IMG/VR virus record: IMGVR_UViG_3300021142_000023
Location: 1 to 64,000 of that record
Length of the DNA stretch: 64,000 nucleotides
DNA from: a virus
Strand: one strand, 5' to 3'
Shown here: piece after piece, positions 42,786-51,421 of the stretch
Numbering within the stretch: position 1 is the stretch's first letter
How the letters are laid out: the number at the start of each line of letters is the position of its first letter
The notes under the pieces: model-generated
The model's input: only the letters and a program-made list of their open reading frames with translations
What the model was told of the DNA's origin: nothing
The model's database searches: none
Translations under genes and position numbers: made by a program

Positions 42786-43724
42786 ATGAGCCAAGACATT
42801 TCCACAATTCTTAAAGAGGCAACAAAAGACCTCCTTTCCGAGGAATCGCTAAAAGCAGTTTCTGAAGCTGTTGAAGCAAAGGTTAACCTCGCAGTTGAAG
42901 CTGCTCTTGTACAACAAGACGAAGAGTACTCAGCTAAGCTTGAAAAAGTTTTAGAAGCTATTGACGCTGATCATACAGCTAAGCTTGAAAAGATTGTTAC
43001 TCGTATCGACGACTTACATGCAAAGCAATTTGCTGAAGCTATACAAAAGCTTGACGAAGACCGCGCTACAAAGCTCGCTCACGTTGTAAAGCTCTATGAA
43101 AATGCTTCAAAGGTAGAAGCAAAAGAATTTACAAAGAACATTGTAGAGAATGTTTCATCTTATCTCGATCTTTATCTTGATAAAGCAATTCCTTCACAGC
43201 AACTTCAAGAAGCTACACAAAATGCCCGTAATACTAAGATCGTTGAAGAAATTAAACGCTTAGTAAGCCTTGATGAAACTTTCGTAAATGAAAGCGTAAA
43301 AGAAGCTTTATTAGACGGTAAGAAACAAATTGATGAAGCTAATGCACGTGCTGCAGCAGCTGCAAAACAATCACAACTTTTAAACGAAAAAGTTCAATCA
43401 TTAGAGTCAAATCTTTTATTAGAAAGAAAAGTATCAACACTTCCTGCTAACAAAAAGAGTTATGCTCTTCGTGTACTAGCTGAAAAAGATGCAAAGTACA
43501 TTAACGAAAACTTTAATTACGTTTTAGAAATGTTTGACAAGCGTGAAGATGAAAAACTTCAAGAGCTTAAAGAATCCACAGCACCAAAATCTAGAGGTGT
43601 TGATGTATTAGTTACAGAAGACAAGAAACAAGTTTCGAAATCATTTACATCTGCTTCAGATGACGATGGTGAAAAGTTTGTAGCTGAGTCTTACGTATCA
43701 CTACTTAAGAATAAGCTTGCTTAA
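42786..43724 (+). CDS. gp22: Prohead scaffold protein gp22-like
   Basis: This 312-aa protein is almost entirely charged helix, with three similar heptad-like stretches near the N-terminus (YSAKLEKVLEAIDADHTAKL, EKIVTRIDDLHAKQFAEAI, DEDRATKLAHVVKLYENAS). Toward the end are KKSYALRVLAEKDAKYINEN and KQVSKSFTSASDDDGEKFVA, as in gp22-type scaffolds. Length, composition and position between gp21 and the capsid gene agree with T4 gp22 (269 aa). It should form the prohead core and be digested by gp21. A strong terminator follows. Confidence 0.88.
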   Translation: MSQDISTILKEATKDLLSEESLKAVSEAVEAKVNLAVEAALVQQDEEYSAKLEKVLEAIDADHTAKLEKIVTRIDDLHAKQFAEAIQKLDEDRATKLAHVVKLYENASKVEAKEFTKNIVENVSSYLDLYLDKAIPSQQLQEATQNARNTKIVEEIKRLVSLDETFVNESVKEALLDGKKQIDEANARAAAAAKQSQLLNEKVQSLESNLLLERKVSTLPANKKSYALRVLAEKDAKYINENFNYVLEMFDKREDEKLQELKESTAPKSRGVDVLVTEDKKQVSKSFTSASDDDGEKFVAESYVSLLKNKLA

Positions 43725-43747
43725 TAAATAAATCAGATTTTTTACAC

Positions 43748-43775
43748 AAAAGCCCGAGAAATCGGGCTTTTTTTT
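43748..43775 (+). terminator. Rho-independent terminator after scaffold gene
   Basis: Stem AAAGCCCGA/TCGGGCTTT around a GAAA loop (43758-43761), followed by a T-run ending at 43775. It separates scaffold from capsid transcription. Confidence 0.9.
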
Positions 43776-43776
43776 G

Positions 43777-43785
43777 TAAGTATAT
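43777..43785 (+). promoter_or_regulatory. Candidate late promoter TAAGTATAT
   Basis: TAAGTATAT follows the terminator T-run immediately and lies about 60 nt before the capsid start. Confidence 0.35.
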
Positions 43786-43828
43786 CTACACGTTGAAGTA
43801 CTGTTAAGTACTTGAGGTAATGTTAGTT

Positions 43829-43836
43829 TATAAAAT
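43829..43836 (+). promoter_or_regulatory. Candidate late promoter TATAAAAT for capsid gene
   Basis: TATAAAAT, one mismatch region from the T4 late octamer, ends 8 nt before the capsid ATG at 43845. It would give the capsid gene its own transcript after the terminator. Confidence 0.4.
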
Positions 43837-43844
43837 TATTAGAT

Positions 43845-45281
43845 ATGAAACAAATTAAACCTTCACAGTCATACATCGATCGTGATCGCGCAGGCCAACT
43901 TTTAAAGAAGTGGGCACCATTGCTTAATCACTCCGATGATAACACTCCAGAAATCGTAAACGAACACACTCGTTTGAACACAGCTATCCTTCTTGAAAAT
44001 CAAGAGAAGTGGTGCTTTGAGTCCGCTAACGCAGCAGGTAATGCAGGCGTTTTCGGTACACTTCAAGGTAACCCTGGTCAAGGCGGCTTACAATCAAGCG
44101 ACTTCTATGCATCACAAGATGCTCGTTTACCAAAGATCCTCATTCCGATGATCCGCCGTACTTTCCCAGAATTGATCACAAACGAAATCGTTGGTGTTCA
44201 ACCTATGAGCGGTCCAGTTGGTCTCGCTTTTGCACTTCGTTATAAATACGAAGCAGACCCACTCGGTGGTACACAACTAGACAATGGTTTCGGTACACCA
44301 GGCGGTAATGCTAACGGGGTACAAGGATGGACAAACGCTTCAGACGGTACTGAAGTAGGTTGGAACTACCTCAATACTCGCTTCACGGGTATTTCTTCAA
44401 CGTTCCTTTCCGGTAACGCTGATTTCAACATCCTCCCAACAGATAGCGGTATTGCTCAATTCTTAAGCAATTTTGAATTAACAAGCAATATTCCTCAGAT
44501 GGTCGTTTCCTTCGAAAAGACCGCTGTTGAAGCTGGTACACGTCGTCTAGCTGCTCGTTGGTCAGTTGAACTTGAGCAAGATCTCAAGAACATGAACGGT
44601 ATCGACATTGACAATGAATTAACGAACGCTATGTCGTACGAAATTCAAGCTGAAATCGACCGTGAAATGGTAATCCGTATGTGCCAAGTTGCTCTCAACG
44701 CTGGTGCAGGCCAAGGTTATTCATTCTGGAACGCAGCTTCAGCTGATGGTCGTTGGTTAGGTGAACGTAACCGTGACTTCTTTGCACGTGTTATTGTTGA
44801 AGCTAACCGTGTTGCTATCCGCAATCGCCGTGGCGCAGCAAACTTCATCATTGCAACACCTCGTGTTTGCGCAATGTTTGAAATGCTTCCTGAGTTCCAA
44901 TGGTTCTCAGTTAACGGTAACGTAAACACACAACCAGTTGGTATTGCTAAAGTTGGTACAGTCGGTGGTCGTTTCACGATCTACCGTGATACACGTACAG
45001 AAGCACAATATCAGACAAATCAACGTGGTACAATACTTGAGTACGCTTTATTAGGCTACAAGGGTGCTGAATACTATGATACTGGTATCGTTTACTGCCC
45101 ATACATTCCTGTATTAGTACAGCGTACAGTTGGTCCTAATGATTTCAGCCCACGTGTTGGTTTAATGACCCGTTATGGTGTTATTGATCATATCTTTGGT
45201 GCTGCTCTTTATTACCACCTCATTATCGTATCTGGTCTTGGCAACGCTTTCGTTCCAGGCACAGCTGCTACAATGCTATAA
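43845..45281 (+). CDS. gp23: Major capsid protein gp23
   Basis: This 478-aa protein aligns with T4 gp23 landmarks: AGQLLKKWAPLLN at the N-terminus, LENQEKW, RLPKILIPMIRRTFPELI, NEIVGVQPMSGPVGLAFALR, RWSVELEQDLKNMNGID, NFIIATPRVCAMFEML and VQRTVGPNDFSPRVGLMTRY. AILLEN offers an L-L-E site for gp21 cleavage of the N-terminal propeptide. It is flanked by terminators on both sides, so it is a separate highly expressed unit. Its QSSDFYASQDAR segment reappears in the 82-aa protein at 15025. Confidence 0.97.
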   Translation: MKQIKPSQSYIDRDRAGQLLKKWAPLLNHSDDNTPEIVNEHTRLNTAILLENQEKWCFESANAAGNAGVFGTLQGNPGQGGLQSSDFYASQDARLPKILIPMIRRTFPELITNEIVGVQPMSGPVGLAFALRYKYEADPLGGTQLDNGFGTPGGNANGVQGWTNASDGTEVGWNYLNTRFTGISSTFLSGNADFNILPTDSGIAQFLSNFELTSNIPQMVVSFEKTAVEAGTRRLAARWSVELEQDLKNMNGIDIDNELTNAMSYEIQAEIDREMVIRMCQVALNAGAGQGYSFWNAASADGRWLGERNRDFFARVIVEANRVAIRNRRGAANFIIATPRVCAMFEMLPEFQWFSVNGNVNTQPVGIAKVGTVGGRFTIYRDTRTEAQYQTNQRGTILEYALLGYKGAEYYDTGIVYCPYIPVLVQRTVGPNDFSPRVGLMTRYGVIDHIFGAALYYHLIIVSGLGNAFVPGTAATML

Positions 45282-45317
45282 TAAGCATAGTACAAACGAT
45301 AAAACGTTTAATCAAAG

Positions 45318-45350
45318 AACCCGTCGAGAATTCTCGACGGGTTTCTTTTT
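45318..45350 (+). terminator. Rho-independent terminator after capsid gene
   Basis: Stem AACCCGTCGAG/CTCGACGGGTT with an AATT loop, followed by TTCTTTTT. It ends the capsid transcript. Confidence 0.9.
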
Positions 45351-45383
45351 GGTTGCAGACCTGTATTAACTTTGTTTCAGGAG

Positions 45384-45391
45384 TAAATAAT
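45384..45391 (+). promoter_or_regulatory. Candidate promoter octamer TAAATAAT
   Basis: TAAATAAT ends 5 nt before the phoH ATG at 45397. A GGAG lies 13 nt before the ATG, an unusually long distance for a Shine-Dalgarno sequence. Confidence 0.35.
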
Positions 45392-45396
45392 AACAG

Positions 45397-46176
45397 ATGA
45401 GTAAGAAAAAACGCCTGCAAAAACAGAAGTTAGCTCAAAACATTCAAAATAACGCACCTGCTACTAAAGACAAAAGTCTTTTAGTACATCAGGCTGATAA
45501 ACTGGAAAGACCGGTGATGATACGACAAAGGCCGGATTTGACAAACAGGCAAAAAGAGTTTCTTAAAATAGCTTTAGATAATCATACAAAGGTTGTCTTT
45601 GTTACAGGGCCATCTGGTAGTAGTAAGAGTTTTCTAGCAACATTAGTTGCTTTGGAATTATTAAACCTAAAAAAGGTTTCTGACTTAATATATATTCGTA
45701 GTATAGTTGAGAGTTCAGATAATAAAATGGGATATCTTCCTGGGGATGCAGCTGAAAAGTTATCCCCATATCTAGAACCTTTAATGGAAAAGCTCGATGA
45801 GCTATTATGTAAAGCAGATATTACTACATTAATGAAAGAAGGCCGTATAGAAGGTAAACCGACAGGATATCTTCGTGGTCTTTCTTGGAATGCTAAAGCT
45901 ATTATTATGGACGAAGCTCAGAACAGTACATTTAGAGAGCTCACAACTTTATTAACCCGTGTAGGTCAGTTCAGTAAACTATTTATTTGCGGAGACCCGA
46001 TGCAATCCGATATTAACGGTAAGTCTGGGTTTGAAAAAATGTGCAACGTATTTAACGATGCTGAAAGCCGCGACAAAGGTATACACGTATTTACATTAAC
46101 CGAAGCAGACATAGTACGTAGTGAAATCGTGCGCTACATAGTAAAAAAGCTAGAATTGTATAACAAGAAAAACTAA
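45397..46176 (+). CDS. phoH: PhoH-family P-loop ATPase
   Basis: This 259-aa protein has a basic N-terminus, then VVFVTGPSGSSKSFLATLVA (P-loop with S in place of the usual G before Lys), YLPGDAAEKLSPYLEPLMEK, GYLRGLSWNAKAIIMDEAQN (Walker B) and LFICGDPMQSDING. PhoH proteins are RNA-helicase-like ATPases, widely found in environmental T4-like phages; their role in infection is not settled. It precedes the ribonucleotide reductase genes and follows the capsid terminator. Confidence 0.92.
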   Translation: MSKKKRLQKQKLAQNIQNNAPATKDKSLLVHQADKLERPVMIRQRPDLTNRQKEFLKIALDNHTKVVFVTGPSGSSKSFLATLVALELLNLKKVSDLIYIRSIVESSDNKMGYLPGDAAEKLSPYLEPLMEKLDELLCKADITTLMKEGRIEGKPTGYLRGLSWNAKAIIMDEAQNSTFRELTTLLTRVGQFSKLFICGDPMQSDINGKSGFEKMCNVFNDAESRDKGIHVFTLTEADIVRSEIVRYIVKKLELYNKKN

Positions 46177-46284
46177 CTTTTATAACTCAGTCAAGCGCAC
46201 TGGCGAGAAAAAAATATTTTTTTCTTAGAGATAAAAATGTAAAAACATTTACAATACGTAAATAATATTCCCTGTACTAAAACT

Positions 46285-47256
46285 ATGATATTCGACGAAC
46301 AGATCTCCCGCAAACCTAATCACTATCCTTGGACAGAGGAATTTATCGAATCCATGCATAATGGCTTTTGGACCCATAAAGAGTTTAGTTTTAAGTCAGA
46401 TGTACAACAGTTTAAAGTTAAGTTAAATGATCAAGAAAGAGAGATTATTATCCGTACTTTATCCGCTATTGGTCAGATTGAAGTGGCTGTAAAAACGTTC
46501 TGGGCTAAGCTCGGGGAAAACCTACCACACCCATCTTTACAGGATCTTGGCTACGTAATGGCTAATACAGAGGTAATTCATAACAATGCTTATGAAAGGC
46601 TATTAACTGTACTCGGCCTTGAAGATGTATTTGAAGAGAATCTCAAGTTAGAATGGATACAAGGCCGTGTAAAGTATCTTAAGAAATATACACACCGTTA
46701 CTATAAAGACAAGAAAAAACAATATCTTTACGCTATTATACTCTTTACCCTATTCGTAGAGAATGTATCACTTATGAGCCAGTTCTATATTATTAACTGG
46801 TTTGCTCGTAATAAAAATCTACTTAAGGATACTGATCAGCAAGTTAAGTACACTCGTAATGAAGAGCATATACATGCATTAGTTGGTATGAAGATTATTA
46901 ACACTATCAGAGAAGAGCATCCAGAACTATTCGATGATGAGCTTGTAGAAAGGATCCTTGCTGAAGCTAAGGAAGCTTATGAAAGTGAAGCAAAAATTAT
47001 TGATTGGATGGTTAACGGTATTAATGAAGACGGATTGACTGCAGCACATCTTAAAGAGTTTGTAAAAGACCGTATTAACGAATCTCTCAGAGGTATCGGC
47101 TTCTCAGAGGTGTATGAAACGGATTCTAAGCTTCTCAAAGATATTTCCTGGTTTAACGAAGAATTACTCGGTAATAATATGACCGACTTCTTTCATTCTC
47201 GTCCTGTAGAGTATTCTAAAAAGTCACAAAGCTTTTCAGAAGACGATTTATTTTAA
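46285..47256 (+). CDS. nrdB: Class I ribonucleotide reductase small subunit
   Basis: This 323-aa protein has the di-metal ligands in order: GQIEVAVKTFW (Glu), NTEVIHNNAY (Glu-x2-His), FTLFVENVSLMSQF (Glu) and RNEEHIHALVG (Glu-x2-His). The radical-bearing Tyr position and C-terminal acidic FSEDDLF tail are consistent with an R2 that docks to NrdA by its tail. It makes deoxynucleotides with NrdA, 26 bp downstream. The order nrdB-nrdA is the reverse of the E. coli operon. Confidence 0.95.
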   Translation: MIFDEQISRKPNHYPWTEEFIESMHNGFWTHKEFSFKSDVQQFKVKLNDQEREIIIRTLSAIGQIEVAVKTFWAKLGENLPHPSLQDLGYVMANTEVIHNNAYERLLTVLGLEDVFEENLKLEWIQGRVKYLKKYTHRYYKDKKKQYLYAIILFTLFVENVSLMSQFYIINWFARNKNLLKDTDQQVKYTRNEEHIHALVGMKIINTIREEHPELFDDELVERILAEAKEAYESEAKIIDWMVNGINEDGLTAAHLKEFVKDRINESLRGIGFSEVYETDSKLLKDISWFNEELLGNNMTDFFHSRPVEYSKKSQSFSEDDLF

Positions 47257-47282
47257 TAAAAAGTATAGTATAATATATAAAA

Positions 47283-48935
47283 ATGAGTAACAAGAACATT
47301 TACTGGCTGAATAGCGACTCTCGCAAGTTCCTTGAACGTGGTTATCTCCTGGACGGAGAAACTGCCGAAAAGCGTATCAGGGATATAGCTGAAAAAGCTG
47401 AAGAATACCTCAAATTAAAAGGCTTTGCAGATAAGTTTGAAAGTTATATGCACCAAGGTTTTTATTCCTTGGCTTCTCCTATTTGGTCAAACTTTGGTCG
47501 TAGTCGTGGTTTACCTATCTCGTGCTTTGGTTCGTACATCGACGATGATATGGATGCTATTCTGTACAAGATTTCAGAAATAGGTACTATGTCAAAGGCA
47601 GGTGGCGGTACATCAGCTTACTTTGGTAAAATTCGTCCACGCGGTGCACCTATTTCATCTGGTGGAGAATCTACTGGTGTACATCATCAGTTAACTGTAT
47701 TTGAAACGTTAACAGACTATATCTCACAAGGTAATGTGCGTAGAGGTTCATTTGCAGCGTACCTACCTATTGACCATAAGGATGTAGAAGAGTTTTTAAA
47801 GATTAAAAGCGAAGGTGATGACATTCAAAACCTTTCTATCGGTGTATGTGTAACTGATGAGTGGTTAAAGTCTATGCTTGATGGCGATAAAGAAAAACGT
47901 CGCATCTGGGGCTTAGTTATTAAGAAGCGCTTTGAATCTGGTTATCCTTATATCTTTTTTACTGATAACGCTAACAATCAAGCACCACAAGTATACAAAG
48001 ACAAGAACATTAAGATTAATCAAAGTAATCTCTGTACAGAGATTATGCTATCAAACGATAACGAAGAATCGTTTGTTTGTGATTTATCTTCTCTTAACTT
48101 TGAACAATGGGACAACTGGAAGAATACCGATGCAGTAGAAACACTTGTATACTTCCTTGATGCTGTGATGACTGAGTTTATTAATAAAACTGAAAAGATG
48201 AAGTTTATGGTACACCCAAGAAACTTCGCTATTAATCAGCGCGCGCTTGGTATCGGTGCACTCGGTTGGCATACATACCTTCAGTCTAAGATGATCGGGT
48301 TTGAAACGATGGAAGCAAAGCTACTCAATACTCAAATATGGAGCTTTGTTCGTAAAAAAGCAGATTCTGCTACCGCACAAATGGCTGTAGAGTACGGTGA
48401 ACCACCCTTACTTAAAGGTTACGGTCGTCGTAATGTAACTACATTAGCTGTAGCACCTACCACCTCTAGTTCGTTTATTCTCGGTCAAGCTTCACCTTCA
48501 GTTGAGCCTCTTAACTCTAACTACTTTGTTAAAGATTTAGCTAAAGGTAAATTTACCTATAAGAACCCCTATCTCGAGGCTTTACTGGAAACCAAGAAAA
48601 AGAATACAGAAGGTGTTTGGAAGTCTATTCTTGTAAAAGGCGGCTCGGTGCAACATCTCGAGTTCCTCACACCAGAAGAAAAGGCAGTGTTTAAGACATT
48701 CGGCGAAATCAGCCAAAAAGAAATAGTTATACAGGCAGCTGCTCGTCAGAAGTATATTGATCAAGGTCAGTCATTAAACTTAATGATTCCACCTAACACT
48801 AAGCCAAAAGACGTTAACGAGTTAATAGTATTTGCTTGGGAAAACGGTATTAAGAGTCTTTATTATCAGCGTTCTGCTAACCCAGCACAAGAACTTGCTC
48901 GTTCAATATTAACCTGTTCAACTTGTGAGTCGTAA
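47283..48935 (+). CDS. nrdA: Class I ribonucleotide reductase large subunit (short form)
   Basis: This 550-aa R1 protein is about 200 residues shorter than E. coli NrdA (761 aa) because the N-terminal ATP-cone is absent. The catalytic set is complete: LPISCFGSY (first redox Cys), NLCTEIMLS (thiyl Cys with Asn and Glu), FVCDLSSLN (second redox Cys), SLYYQRS (radical-path Tyr pair) and the C-terminal CSTCES relay cysteines. Loss of the ATP cone would remove dATP shut-off, useful to a phage that needs dNTPs. Together with nrdB it forms one unit. Confidence 0.95.
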   Translation: MSNKNIYWLNSDSRKFLERGYLLDGETAEKRIRDIAEKAEEYLKLKGFADKFESYMHQGFYSLASPIWSNFGRSRGLPISCFGSYIDDDMDAILYKISEIGTMSKAGGGTSAYFGKIRPRGAPISSGGESTGVHHQLTVFETLTDYISQGNVRRGSFAAYLPIDHKDVEEFLKIKSEGDDIQNLSIGVCVTDEWLKSMLDGDKEKRRIWGLVIKKRFESGYPYIFFTDNANNQAPQVYKDKNIKINQSNLCTEIMLSNDNEESFVCDLSSLNFEQWDNWKNTDAVETLVYFLDAVMTEFINKTEKMKFMVHPRNFAINQRALGIGALGWHTYLQSKMIGFETMEAKLLNTQIWSFVRKKADSATAQMAVEYGEPPLLKGYGRRNVTTLAVAPTTSSSFILGQASPSVEPLNSNYFVKDLAKGKFTYKNPYLEALLETKKKNTEGVWKSILVKGGSVQHLEFLTPEEKAVFKTFGEISQKEIVIQAAARQKYIDQGQSLNLMIPPNTKPKDVNELIVFAWENGIKSLYYQRSANPAQELARSILTCSTCES

Positions 48936-48959
48936 TATATTGATTATTATTAGTACTTT

Positions 48960-49934
48960 ATGAGAACACAAGATGATCTAGCTATAATACTATGCCACTT
49001 TAATTGGTGTGGTTATAAAAGACCAGATCAAAATTTGAATCGTTTCTTACGACAAATGAAAGCTATAGACGTACCTGTTTACGGAGTCGAAGCTTCTCTT
49101 ACCGACACTTTTATTACAAAAGATATGCCTGGCTGGATTCAGATCGGGGCAAGAGAAGAAAATATATGTTTTCAAAAAGAAGCATTACTTAATGCTGTAG
49201 AAAAAACAGTTCCTGAAAAATATACTAAACTTGCATGGATTGATCACGATATATTTTTTGAAAGTCAAACTTGGTATGATGATACTTCTATAGCTTTAGA
49301 TAAACTAAACATAGTACAGCTGTATGAAACAGCTTACTGGACAGATAGTAGAGGTAATATAGAGCGTATAGCAAAATCGACACTATCATTACCTGAGCTT
49401 AACGAAATAAATGTACAATCCCCGTTTTGGTCTGTAGTACCATCTCATCACTGTGGTTTTGGTTTTGCAGCAAAACGAGATTTATGGAAAACAGGTCCCA
49501 AGCTATACCCATATAACTTTTTAGGTGGTGGTGATATGGTATTAGTATTTGGTATTATGAGCGGGGAACTTTCTCCTGCTGCGTGCCGTAGAGGCTATTT
49601 TAAACCTGGCAACGCGTCTGGGGTATATAAAGAGTGGTTACAAGCTTTTAACAAATATGTTGATAACAAATATGGTTATATAAAAGGTAATATATATCAT
49701 GAATATCACGGCCCTAGACAAAACCGTAAGTACGGTTCAAGAGAAAAACTTATTGATGGGTATGAGTACGATTTTAGTAAAAATATATTTGTTAACTATC
49801 GTGGTTTACTAGAGTTCAAAGACTCACCTTACGGTTTTAGAGAAGCTATAAAACAATATTTTATTGAACGACGAGAAGATGATGTGGAAGAAATAAAAAT
49901 AGCCGGAGTTAGTATATATATGCCTCCTCATTAA
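48960..49934 (+). CDS. GT-A-like glycosyltransferase
   Basis: This 324-aa protein has AIILCHFNWCGYKRPDQNLN, an acidic LAWIDHDIFFESQTWYDD with DHD in place of DxD near residue 95, HHCGFGFAAKRDLWKTGPKL and FLGGGDMVLVFGIMSG, elements seen in phage proteins of the GT-A superfamily. The last 100 residues form a basic tail with HGPRQNRKYGSREKLIDGYE. It is isolated between nrdA and hsp20. Substrate unknown. Confidence 0.62.
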   Translation: MRTQDDLAIILCHFNWCGYKRPDQNLNRFLRQMKAIDVPVYGVEASLTDTFITKDMPGWIQIGAREENICFQKEALLNAVEKTVPEKYTKLAWIDHDIFFESQTWYDDTSIALDKLNIVQLYETAYWTDSRGNIERIAKSTLSLPELNEINVQSPFWSVVPSHHCGFGFAAKRDLWKTGPKLYPYNFLGGGDMVLVFGIMSGELSPAACRRGYFKPGNASGVYKEWLQAFNKYVDNKYGYIKGNIYHEYHGPRQNRKYGSREKLIDGYEYDFSKNIFVNYRGLLEFKDSPYGFREAIKQYFIERREDDVEEIKIAGVSIYMPPH

Positions 49935-49979
49935 GTAGTTACAAAAGTTTATATAAAAAATATTTGATTTAGTTAGTTT

Positions 49980-49993
49980 TAAGTATATAAATA
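49980..49993 (+). promoter_or_regulatory. Late promoter element TAAGTATATAAATA
   Basis: The stretch contains both the TAAGTATA word and an exact TATAAATA (49986-49993), ending 8 nt before the hsp20 ATG at 50002. Confidence 0.6.
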
Positions 49994-50001
49994 TTATTGC
50001 T

Positions 50002-50415
50002 ATGACAAAACTAACTAACTATAATCCTAGCACATATCGTAATCCATTCTCACTCTTAGATACTGTCTTAGAGAGGGAATTTAACCATCCTTTCTTTTGG
50101 GGGGATGTTAGCCGTACAGGAGACACTGTTCGGTTTAAAGAAGGGGATGAACTCACCGTAGAGGTGGATCTTCCTGGTGTATCCAAAGATAAAACAAACG
50201 TAACTGTTGAAGGTAGAGTAGTAACGATTGAAGGTACTCGTAAAGTGATCCATAAAGGTGGCACACAAGAAGAGACATTCAGCCGTAGCTTTACCGTTGG
50301 CAACTCGTTTAACTTGGATAAAGCTAAAGCCGTACAACAAGACGGCGTTCTTACCTTAACCTTTCCAAAAAATAAGGTAGAGAACGGCGGCAAGAAAGTT
50401 ATTGATATTAACTGA
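50002..50415 (+). CDS. Small heat shock protein (Hsp20/alpha-crystallin)
   Basis: This 137-aa protein has an alpha-crystallin domain: ELTVEVDLPGVSKDKTNVTV, VVTIEGTRKV, EETFSRSFTVGNSFNLDKAK, QQDGVLTLTFPK (G-x-L and L-x-F strand) and KKVIDIN at the end. Hsp20 chaperones are frequent in environmental T4-like phages. It may protect or help assemble virion proteins. A late-promoter-like element precedes it and a strong terminator follows it, so it is a single-gene unit. Confidence 0.95.
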   Translation: MTKLTNYNPSTYRNPFSLLDTVLEREFNHPFFWGDVSRTGDTVRFKEGDELTVEVDLPGVSKDKTNVTVEGRVVTIEGTRKVIHKGGTQEETFSRSFTVGNSFNLDKAKAVQQDGVLTLTFPKNKVENGGKKVIDIN

Positions 50416-50434
50416 TTGCTGTTGGCAAGGACAC

Positions 50435-50462
50435 GGGGAGAGAGAAATCTCTCCCCTTTTTT
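50435..50462 (+). terminator. Rho-independent terminator after hsp20
   Basis: Perfect 9-bp stem GGGGAGAGA/TCTCTCCCC with a GAAA loop, followed by six T's (50457-50462). Confidence 0.95.
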
Positions 50463-50465
50463 ATG

Positions 50466-50474
50466 TAAGTATAT
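50466..50474 (+). promoter_or_regulatory. Candidate late promoter TAAGTATAT
   Basis: TAAGTATAT lies immediately after the hsp20 terminator; the TAAGTATA octamer ends 3 nt before the lipoprotein ATG at 50477. Confidence 0.5.
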
Positions 50475-50476
50475 GT

Positions 50477-51421
50477 ATGAAAAAGTTTGCATTATTATCT
50501 CTTCTATTCTTAACTAGTTGTACACTTGGTATAAAAGCACCAGACGCGTTTAGCAATAGCCCTACCACAGAAATAGGTAAGAAAGCAGTTGCTGTAGTTA
50601 AAGCTGAAGACAGTCAAAAACAAGTCGATCAGTTAGCTGAGGCTAATAAGAAGGTTGAAGCTGCTCGTCAAGAAATGGAATTAAAATACAATGCAGCTAG
50701 AGAACAACTACAAAAGTCATATGACGACTTAAAGAAAAAGGATGATGAAAACTTTGCAAAAATTGATGAACTGAATTACGGTATCTATATGGTTACTCAA
50801 GAGAAAAAGAAACAAGACATGAATACTCTTGTTGCACATTTACGCGCTAAAGAGATAATGAATCGTACCGATAAGTTAACACCAGAACAAAAAGCTGTTA
50901 TTACAACAGAGATTAATAAAGAGAAAGCTTTAACTATTGATCAACTTTACACCAAATATAATGGTGCGGTTGAGTTAGCTATTGTACAAAAACAAGCTTT
51001 AGATAATGCTCAAACAGTAATCGATCAACAAGAAAGAGAAAAGGCAGCTTTAAGAGAAGCTGAAAAAGTAACACTTAATAAACTACAAGCTGAAAGAAAT
51101 GCTGAAATAGAACAGATTAAAAAACAAGCTGCTGATCAGTTAGCACTAGCTAAAGCTGCTCAAAAAGCAGAACTCATTGCTTTAATGGTGAAGGCGTTAA
51201 TCGGTGTCGGGATACTATTCTTAGTACTTGCTATACTTTTAAAGAATATTACAATGGGTATTGGTTCAATACTATCTCTTGGTCTAGCCTATGTTGCTGC
51301 TACTATTGAAATGTGGATAGTAGGTGCTTCTTTAGGTGGTATTGTACTAATAGCTATATTAATAGAAGTACTTAAGTCGAAGAAGAAGGCGGCTGCAGCT
51401 GCGAATCAGAAATCTCAATAA
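50477..51421 (+). CDS. Coiled-coil lipoprotein with C-terminal membrane segments
   Basis: Starting at ATG 50477 (314 aa) gives MKKFALLSLLFLTSCTLG, a lipoprotein signal peptide with lipobox L-T-S-C (Cys15); longer in-frame starts would destroy this. The middle is a long charged coiled coil (KKVEAARQEMELKYNAAREQ and following), then three hydrophobic segments near the end (KALIGVGILFLVLAILLK, MGIGSILSLGLAYVAATI, IVGASLGGIVLIAILIEVL). A protein anchored in the membrane at both ends suggests a periplasm-facing role in lysis or superinfection exclusion. The function is unknown. Confidence 0.75.
   Translation: MKKFALLSLLFLTSCTLGIKAPDAFSNSPTTEIGKKAVAVVKAEDSQKQVDQLAEANKKVEAARQEMELKYNAAREQLQKSYDDLKKKDDENFAKIDELNYGIYMVTQEKKKQDMNTLVAHLRAKEIMNRTDKLTPEQKAVITTEINKEKALTIDQLYTKYNGAVELAIVQKQALDNAQTVIDQQEREKAALREAEKVTLNKLQAERNAEIEQIKKQAADQLALAKAAQKAELIALMVKALIGVGILFLVLAILLKNITMGIGSILSLGLAYVAATIEMWIVGASLGGIVLIAILIEVLKSKKKAAAAANQKSQ

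Noticed and set aside
45600-45640. PhoH P-loop with Ser in place of Gly before Lys (GPSGSSKS) as a broken ATPase
   Set aside because: The remaining motifs are intact, and similar P-loop variants occur in phage PhoH proteins to my knowledge, so this is not evidence of inactivation.
46206-46225. Perfect palindrome AGAAAAAAAT/ATTTTTTTCT as a terminator after phoH
   Set aside because: The stem is almost all A-T and too weak for a typical rho-independent terminator. It may be a weak element, but I cannot support the call.
47283-48935. NrdA considered truncated or a pseudogene because it is only 550 aa
   Set aside because: All catalytic and C-terminal cysteines and the Tyr pair are present in one frame; only the regulatory N-terminal cone is missing.
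50019-50492. 157-aa minus-strand open frame opposite hsp20
   Set aside because: It is Ser/Thr-rich shadow sequence of the alpha-crystallin gene and crosses the terminator.
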